Assembly: GCA_002503595.1 (NCBI GenBank)
Contig: DASC01000126.1
Location: forward strand, 1 to 9,970
Source of the DNA: Candidatus Methanogaster sp. UBA203
Lineage (GTDB): Archaea; Halobacteriota; Methanosarcinia; Methanosarcinales; Methanogasteraceae
Direction of reading: 5' to 3'
Length of the DNA: 9,970 bases
The notes under the pieces were generated by a model, which was not told the origin of the DNA, did no database searches, and saw nothing but the letters and a program-made list of their open reading frames with translations. How positions within the stretch are numbered: the first letter of the stretch is position 1; each line of letters begins with the position of its first letter. Of this stretch, positions 5,770 to 9,970 are shown in pieces. Both the position numbers and the translations under genes were made by a program.

Positions 5770-8037
5770 ATGAGATCGATGATGTACATACACGAAGAGA
5801 GATCAAGAAGTGTTGAAACGCCATACATAAAAGCAATCCGGATGATTCTGGTATTTATGATTCTGGGAACTGCTCTTTGTGTCGAAGCAAATCCAGCAGT
5901 TCCGGACCGATCCGAAAATGTGATGATTACGGAAATATACTACGACACCTATCTGAAGGGGGATACCGATGGCGAATTCATAAGAATACACAATCCAACC
6001 GAATATCCAATCGAGATTGGTGGCTGGCAGATAACCGATCTTGAGGGTGCTATCACATTCCCATCATTGACAGGTATGGATGCGGGGAATTGTTTGTATC
6101 TCGCGTATAATGCAACCGCATTCTATGATGAGACGCTCCAGAGAGCGGATTTTGAGTATGGTGTGGATTCCGATTCGACACCGGATATGATAGAAACTTA
6201 TAGAACAATAAAATTATCTAATGCAGGAGATGAAGTGATCCTGAAGGATGAAAAAGGCGATATCGTGGATGTTGTGATTTATGGCAGCTCTGACTCTGAT
6301 GCTGTAGGTGGGTGGACCGGTACACCTGTGGAGGGTGTGCGTGAGGGTGTGATCCTGGAGCGGGACAGAGATGAAACCACTGATAAATATGAGGATACGG
6401 ATTCTGCAGAAGACTGGAACGACTTTCGGGTGTACGGTGTCGGACAGTCGCACTTCTCTTATGAGACATTCGGTTTTGACGGGAATGTGACGGTATTCAC
6501 CTCCCCGGACAGCAGCTTTACAGCAATCGCAGATGCGATCGACAATGCCAATGAATCGATTTGCCTTAATCTTTACCAATTTCATAACTTCTATCTGATG
6601 GATCGCATAATAGATGCGATAGAACGGGGAGTTGAAGTTAAGATGATGCTTGAAGGTGGCCCTGTAAACGGGATTGCCGATGAAGAAAGGTATGTTGCAA
6701 GCAAGACCGTTACTGCAGGCGGAGATGTCAGGTTCATGATATCTGATGGAGACAGAGGTATTCATGACAGATACGCATTCAATCATGCGAAATATGCGAT
6801 TATAGACGATGAAACGACTATAGTAACCTCAGAGAACTGGAAAAATACAGGTGTGCCCATCAACAATACTTTTGGAAACAGGGGCTGGGGCATCATCATA
6901 AACAATCCGGATACCGCAGATTATTTCAGCAGCGTATTCGTTGAGGATTGGAAGCCTGCAAGCAAGGACAGCTTTCCATTCACATCGGATGACCCGATCT
7001 ACGGGACTAAATATGGCAGCCCCCCGCCTGATTTCGTGCCAGACCGCACAATCCTGACTGGCAATTACTCCCGTCCGTTCGGTAGCGAGATTGTTTCAGG
7101 CAAGTTCAATGTTTCTCCTGTTTTATCTCCGGACACCTCGCTACTGGAGACCAAATCTATCATCGGCGTGATAAAAGGAGCGAACGATTCTGTTTATGTG
7201 GAGCAGCTCTATATCAGGAACTGGGGTACTCCTGCCGACCCGGAACCAAATCCCTTCCTGGAGGCTACGATCAACGCATCAAGGAGGGGATGTGAGGTGA
7301 AGATATTGCTTGACTCTGTGTATGGGGAGAAGAATGAGGGGATAGTCGAGTGTCTGAACGATATTGCCGCAGATGAAAATTTAAATCTTGAAGCAAAGCT
7401 AATAGACAACGTTGGGATGGGGCTTAACAAAACACATAACAAAGGTGTGATCGTTGACCACAGTCAGGTTCTGATCTCAAGCATCAACTGGAATGAGAAC
7501 AGCGCGAGAAACAACCGGGAAGCAGGTTTGATCATCGAGAATGAAGATGTGGCTGAATTTTATACTGATATCTTCTTTTATGACTGGTGGAATGGCGCAT
7601 TTCATCCCAGAGCGTCTTTCACGTATGCTCCTATCCACCCGGTTGTGGATCAAAACATAACCTTCGATGCCAGTAGTTCCACTGACCCGGACGGAAGGAT
7701 TGTAGAATACAACTGGGACGACGGGTGCGAAAACACAACAACCACCTCGTGTCCGGTAATAACCCACGCCTACACCATCCCGGGCAGTTACACCGTAACC
7801 CTGACCGTAACAGGCGATGACGGCACAACCGACACAACCAGTAAAATCATAACGGTGGATGGCATCTGCGGCGATCTCAACCACGACGGTACGATCACCA
7901 TATCAGATGCGGCAATCGCGCTCTTGATGGTGGTCGGAGCGATTCCTGATACACGAGAAGCGGATATGAATGGTGATAACCGGGTGACCTCGCTTGATGT
8001 ATTGATGATTCTACAGAGCGTATCTGGCTACGTATAA
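5770..8037 (+). CDS. Exported lamin-tail / double HKD phospholipase D-like / PKD / dockerin protein
   Basis: This is a 755-residue exported multidomain protein. In order: a long N-region and hydrophobic signal (25-40, MILVFMILGTALCVEA); a lamin-tail-like domain (about 50-205; ITEIYYD, EFIRIHNPT, GGWQITD); phospholipase D-like domain 1 (about 240-395) with HAKYAIID (His339, Lys341, Asp346); domain 2 (about 460-610) with HNKGVIVD (His556, Lys558, Asp563); a PKD domain (about 613-696; SSSTDPDGRI, GSYTVTLTVT); and a C-terminal type I dockerin (700-755) with two calcium loops, DLNHDGTITISD and DMNGDNRVTSLD. Both HKD motifs are complete, so phosphodiester hydrolysis of DNA or lipid is plausible. 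The dockerin implies docking to a cohesin partner, none of which is in the window. The start could also be Met4, Met5 or Met25. The gene stands alone. Confidence 0.92.
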   Translation: MRSMMYIHEERSRSVETPYIKAIRMILVFMILGTALCVEANPAVPDRSENVMITEIYYDTYLKGDTDGEFIRIHNPTEYPIEIGGWQITDLEGAITFPSLTGMDAGNCLYLAYNATAFYDETLQRADFEYGVDSDSTPDMIETYRTIKLSNAGDEVILKDEKGDIVDVVIYGSSDSDAVGGWTGTPVEGVREGVILERDRDETTDKYEDTDSAEDWNDFRVYGVGQSHFSYETFGFDGNVTVFTSPDSSFTAIADAIDNANESICLNLYQFHNFYLMDRIIDAIERGVEVKMMLEGGPVNGIADEERYVASKTVTAGGDVRFMISDGDRGIHDRYAFNHAKYAIIDDETTIVTSENWKNTGVPINNTFGNRGWGIIINNPDTADYFSSVFVEDWKPASKDSFPFTSDDPIYGTKYGSPPPDFVPDRTILTGNYSRPFGSEIVSGKFNVSPVLSPDTSLLETKSIIGVIKGANDSVYVEQLYIRNWGTPADPEPNPFLEATINASRRGCEVKILLDSVYGEKNEGIVECLNDIAADENLNLEAKLIDNVGMGLNKTHNKGVIVDHSQVLISSINWNENSARNNREAGLIIENEDVAEFYTDIFFYDWWNGAFHPRASFTYAPIHPVVDQNITFDASSSTDPDGRIVEYNWDDGCENTTTTSCPVITHAYTIPGSYTVTLTVTGDDGTTDTTSKIITVDGICGDLNHDGTITISDAAIALLMVVGAIPDTREADMNGDNRVTSLDVLMILQSVSGYV

Positions 8038-8048
8038 ACGGCTGATCA

Positions 8049-8100
8049 CCCGATTCCCGGGGAAACACCAGCAATTCCTGCTCTCTTATTTTGTTTTTAT
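8049..8100 (+). terminator. Probable terminator after the dockerin gene
   Basis: A small TTCCC/GGGAA inverted repeat (about 8052-8062) is followed by the T-rich stretch TTATTTTGTTTTTA ending near 8099, just past the stop at 8037. The rest of the spacer to 8290 holds no recognised feature. Confidence 0.5.
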
Positions 8101-8298
8101 CCAAGCTGTCTAAAATTATACCGCCGCTCGTTGTTGATTTGCCTTAGGACATGGCGAGTAGAAGCACGCAATATCATAGCAGCACCACATCAGACGCAAC
8201 CGTCGTCGGGCATGGCGCAATATCAAGACAGACGAGTGGTATCTCTTCTCTGCAAGGGGTTCTTGTGACCTGGGTCAGGGAACCGGATAGTATTATGA

Positions 8299-8305
8299 TA
8301 TATAA
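8299..8305 (+). promoter_or_regulatory. TATA box of leaderless antitoxin gene
   Basis: TATATAA is centred 22 nt before the ATG at 8324, with no ribosome site between them, so transcription should start at or very near the start codon. The segment 8311-8327 (TATAGTATACTATATGG) holds a near-palindrome, TATAGTATACTATA, that could be the operator of the antitoxin. Confidence 0.6.
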
Positions 8306-8323
8306 GAATCTATAGTATACTAT

Positions 8324-8560
8324 ATGGCAGCCAGCACGACGATCTGCATAGAACCCGGAGTGAAGGACCTGCTGACGAATCTGAAACGTCATCCTCGTGA
8401 ATCATATAATTCAGTCGTTGCGCGGTTGACGAATCTGGCGATCGAAGTGCGACCACTGAGCGATGAGGCGATACAGGGCATTGAAGAGGCACTTGAAGAC
8501 ATCAAACAGGGGCGCTTGCACTCCGAAGAAGAGATTATGGAAGAGTTTGACCTGCTATGA
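8324..8560 (+). CDS. Type II toxin-antitoxin antitoxin (RelB-like, archaeal)
   Basis: This is a 78-residue small acidic protein. The N-terminal half (TTICIEPGVKDLLTNLKRHPRES..., residues 5-45) resembles a ribbon-helix-helix DNA-binding region with the HPRESYNSVVARL stretch typical of archaeal VapB/RelB-like antitoxins. The C-terminal half (IQGIEEALEDIKQGRLHSEEE) would wrap and neutralise the toxin. The stop overlaps the toxin start as ATGA (8557-8560), the usual coupled arrangement. A TATA box is so close that translation is probably leaderless, and a palindrome at the start suggests autoregulation. The antitoxin is intact although its toxin is broken. Family naming is from recollection of such sequences. 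Confidence 0.8.
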   Translation: MAASTTICIEPGVKDLLTNLKRHPRESYNSVVARLTNLAIEVRPLSDEAIQGIEEALEDIKQGRLHSEEEIMEEFDLL

Positions 8561-8692
8561 GCTACAAGGCCAACTATACCGCAAAAGCGAGAAAGGATCT
8601 CAAAAATCTCCCCCCGGATGTTGTGCAGAGGATCATTCTATCGATCAAGTATCAGGGATGACCCCTACGCTCATGTCAAGAAGAATCAGCCT
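8557..8692 (+). pseudogene. RelE-family toxin, frameshifted and truncated
   Basis: The gene begins MSYKANYTAKARKDLKNLPP..., a typical RelE/ParE start, but reaches TGA at 8659-8661 after 34 codons. From 8648 the next frame continues the expected family sequence (SIRDDPYAHVKK, to 8683), consistent with loss of two bases where AAGAGTATC would be expected and AAGTATC is found. After about 8684 the similarity ends: the DNA then reads as the opposite strand of another RelE gene. The conserved C-terminal strands and catalytic basic residues of RelE (normal length about 85-90) are absent, so no active toxin can be made. A deletion or recombination with the convergent module is the likely cause. Confidence 0.82.
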
Positions 8693-8782
8693 CTGAATGT
8701 TTCTATCGATTCTGATATAGGTCTTATCATCGAGAGCATCGAGATCTTTCTTTGCGCTCTTCTTGATCCGGATTTCATACAT
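8645..8782 (-). pseudogene. Second RelE-family toxin, truncated, with antisense-derived tail
   Basis: The minus strand reads MYEIRIKKSAKKDLDALDDK, then TYIRIDRNIQRL, a RelE-like N-terminus of about 32 residues. The next 13 codons to the TGA at 8645-8647 (ILLDMSVGVIPDT) are simply the antisense of the plus-strand RelE fragment. The junction lies at about 8684-8692. The core and C-terminal strands of RelE are missing, so it cannot be a working nuclease. The start codon lies within the last 8 bp of the upstream antitoxin gene, a usual TA overlap. This 45-codon frame is real as a remnant, not as a functional gene. Confidence 0.8.
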
Positions 8783-8978
8783 CTTGTTTCAACCTGTGCC
8801 TTCTATAGTCCCCATAATCCATCGTTTCTTCAGTTTTCAGCACTTCAAAATCCATAGCGTCATCATAATCTTCCAACATCCTCATCACTGCTTTAAATGT
8901 AGGGATATCCATAATAACTCCCTTTTTCTCGTTATTTTGGTAAACATACTGCAAATTCTCTTCTTTTATCTTAAGCAT
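8775..8978 (-). CDS. Antitoxin of the second RelE-type module
   Basis: This is a 67-residue protein beginning MLKIKEENLQYVYQNNEKKGVIM, with a middle PTFKAVMRMLEDYDDAMDFEVL and a charged C-terminus (DYGDYRRHRLKQDV). Composition, size and 8-bp overlap with a downstream RelE start mark it as a type II antitoxin; the N-terminus suggests a Phd/YefM- or RelB-like fold rather than ribbon-helix-helix. I chose ATG 8978 over the in-frame GTG at 8984, because AAGGAGG (8985-8991) lies 6 nt before the ATG but touches the GTG. It is unrelated in sequence to the plus-strand antitoxin, so the two modules are of different types. The gene is apparently intact while its toxin is truncated. Confidence 0.75.
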   Translation of the reverse strand: MLKIKEENLQYVYQNNEKKGVIMDIPTFKAVMRMLEDYDDAMDFEVLKTEETMDYGDYRRHRLKQDV

Positions 8979-8984
8979 CTTCAC

Positions 8985-8991
8985 CCTCCTT
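8985..8991 (-). promoter_or_regulatory. Shine-Dalgarno site deciding the minus-strand antitoxin start
   Basis: AAGGAGG on the minus strand lies 6 nt before ATG 8978 and directly abuts the alternative GTG 8984, ruling the GTG out. Confidence 0.7.
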
Positions 8992-9049
8992 ATCTACTTT
9001 AAAATCTATTCAGCAACACACCATTTAAGGGTTACGATTCTCCGATTCT

Positions 9050-9590
9050 CCTTCTGTTCGCCCGCCATTCCCCCAATTATCAGAAAAAACCAAACCGCAA
9101 ATCCCGCCAAAGGTTGTCCCGCCCAATCGGACAAATCGTTCCAGTCCCGGATCATCGATCGGGTCATCCCAAAGTCCGGGTGCGCTTTCGGATGCCTCCG
9201 TCAGAATCGCTCATGTCGTCCGGGGACTCCTGCGCAGCGAGAAGGACGGGCTTTGCATTTCCTTGGGGGGTTTTAGTTCCAGCCTGCCGCCGTCCGGGGC
9301 TGCTGTCTCGTATTTGAGTGCGGTCTGGTGCATGAGTTGTGTGGTGGCGGTTCCGGTCCGTATGATGTGGCTTTCGGTGTTTGCGAAAGTCTGTTGCGGA
9401 TGCTTGCCATTCGGTGACTGTGATTTCAGTTGTGCCCGGACCCAGGGGCGACTCAAGCTGTTTGGATGCCCGGTCTTTGACCTTGCCTCGGTGCGGTCCG
9501 GGCGTCGGGCGGTCTGCCAAGGCGGAGAGTTACATCGCGAACCTCGGGCTAAAGCCGCGAGGCATCAAGATGATACTCAGGGATTATTTT
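9050..9590. other. GC-rich block without an intact gene; possible decayed IS200/IS605-type right end
   Basis: The block is visibly richer in G and C than its flanks, especially the AT-rich DNA after 9590. Open frames exist on both strands, but none looks like a normal protein. On the plus strand (9381-9600) a frame contains KSVADAC, then VVPGPRGDSSC, and ends SYIANLGLKPRG, loosely echoing the C-terminus of TnpB proteins (PRGTSxxC...NIL..GL). It is followed by a hairpin at 9542-9562: arms CCTCG/CGAGG and GGC/GCC, TAAA loop, one bulged G. A hairpin like this is usual near the right end of such elements. No zinc-finger pair or transposase core is left. The identification is tentative. Confidence 0.3.
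9542..9562 (+). repeat. Hairpin at right edge of the GC-rich block
   Basis: Arms CCTCG (9542-9546) and CGAGG (9558-9562) enclose GGC/GCC pairs and a TAAA loop, with one bulged G at 9557. It resembles the subterminal palindromes of IS200/IS605-type elements, but could also be an ordinary stem-loop. Confidence 0.5.
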
Positions 9591-9633
9591 GCTAGTGGAA
9601 TATTAAACATTGATATTATAATTCAGTTTCGAT

Positions 9634-9957
9634 TCACGGTAAATAGAAGTCAGAAACACCAGATATGATTTCATAATGTGGAACTGCGCTCTTAACTTGA
9701 TAATACCCTGCAGACATTTCTGTGGTATTAATAAAAACACTATACTTTCCAGAACCTAATGTGGTAATAGTTAAACTGTTGTTAGATATAATCTTCATAT
9801 TATGATGTGGTTCTATATTATCAATTGTGGAAATTGGATGAAGATAACCTGATTCTTCTTTTAGCATTTTTATTGATAACCCGGTATCAGGGCCTTTTAC
9901 CTGAATGGAATAATAAATAATTGAATTGTTTCTAAAATTAAGTTCTTCTGTAACTAC
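9634..9957 (-). pseudogene. C-terminal remnant of a probable surface/secreted beta-rich protein
   Basis: The minus-strand frame is open from just after a TGA at 9958-9960 to a stop at 9634. The first ATG is at 9867, but the 30 codons before it still look like protein (IIYYSIQVKGPDTGLSIKM) and hold no ATG, GTG or TTG, so this is probably the tail of a longer gene cut off upstream. The downstream part (SGKYSVFINTTEMSAGYYQV, VSDFYLP) has the alternating hydrophobic pattern of immunoglobulin-like or S-layer-associated beta domains in archaeal surface proteins. It is AT-rich and unlike its neighbours in base composition. No family is assigned. A short real gene starting at 9867 cannot be excluded. 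Confidence 0.4.
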
Positions 9958-9970
9958 TCACCCCCCACCG

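Noticed and set aside
8101..8125. GCTGTCTAAAATTAT resembling the terminal repeat of the 3442-3610 element
   Set aside because: Similarity is limited to about 11 bases and no inverted partner or flanking duplication was found nearby.
8160..8230. Direct repeat of CGCAATATCA (about 8168 and 8215)
   Set aside because: Two copies of 10 bases with unrelated flanks; too short to suggest an array or attachment site.
9164..9520. 118-codon minus-strand frame in the GC-rich block
   Set aside because: It is dominated by Arg, Thr, Pro and Lys, has no hydrophobic pattern, and overlaps other equally long frames; it is likely a product of base composition.

Overview
The window looks like a chromosomal segment of a euryarchaeon, probably a methanogen or a methane/alkane-cycling relative. 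The reasons are: archaeal TATA-like boxes about 25-30 nt upstream of short-leader or leaderless starts; an oxyanion uptake operon with a separate Mop protein; a COG1237-type metallo-beta-lactamase protein related to the family linked to methanopterin synthesis; an exported dockerin/PKD protein; and RelE-type toxin-antitoxin (TA) modules of a type common in methanogens. No rRNA, tRNA or CRISPR array was seen. Taxonomy is inference only.

Layout. (1) Positions 1-2960, minus strand: a molybdate/tungstate-type ABC transporter operon in the order substrate-binding lipoprotein, DUF364-family protein, permease, ATPase. The genes are tightly packed (22-bp gap, then two ATGA overlaps), and the ATPase runs off the left edge. 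(2) Positions 3030-3438: a divergent promoter region and, on the plus strand, a small Mop/TOBE oxyanion-binding protein, possibly with an in-frame cysteine-rich N-terminal extension. (3) Positions 3433-3619: a 169-bp MITE-like element with imperfect 23-bp terminal inverted repeats, flanked by a perfect 9-bp target duplication that includes the Mop stop codon. T/A-rich terminator-like sequence follows. (4) Positions 3846-5174, minus strand: a CGGC-domain protein followed by the metallo-beta-lactamase protein, probably one operon. (5) Positions 5263-5400, minus strand: a 45-residue lysine-rich protein. (6) Positions 5770-8037, plus strand: a 755-residue exported protein with lamin-tail, two HKD phospholipase D-like, PKD and dockerin domains. 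(7) Positions 8324-8978: two convergent TA modules, both with intact antitoxins but truncated RelE toxins fused tail to tail; the plus-strand toxin also has a frameshift. (8) Positions 8992-9633: no intact gene; a GC-rich block whose right edge carries a hairpin and a weak TnpB-like reading, possibly a decayed IS200/IS605-type end. (9) Positions 9634-9957, minus strand: an AT-rich remnant of a probable surface protein.

How the genes work together: the first four genes plus Mop form a coherent molybdate/tungstate uptake and handling locus, consistent with an anaerobe that needs Mo/W enzymes. The right third is an accessory region of decaying mobile and TA elements. The strongest unusual signals are the MITE at the Mop stop codon, the tail-to-tail RelE fusion and the dockerin-tagged double phospholipase D protein.
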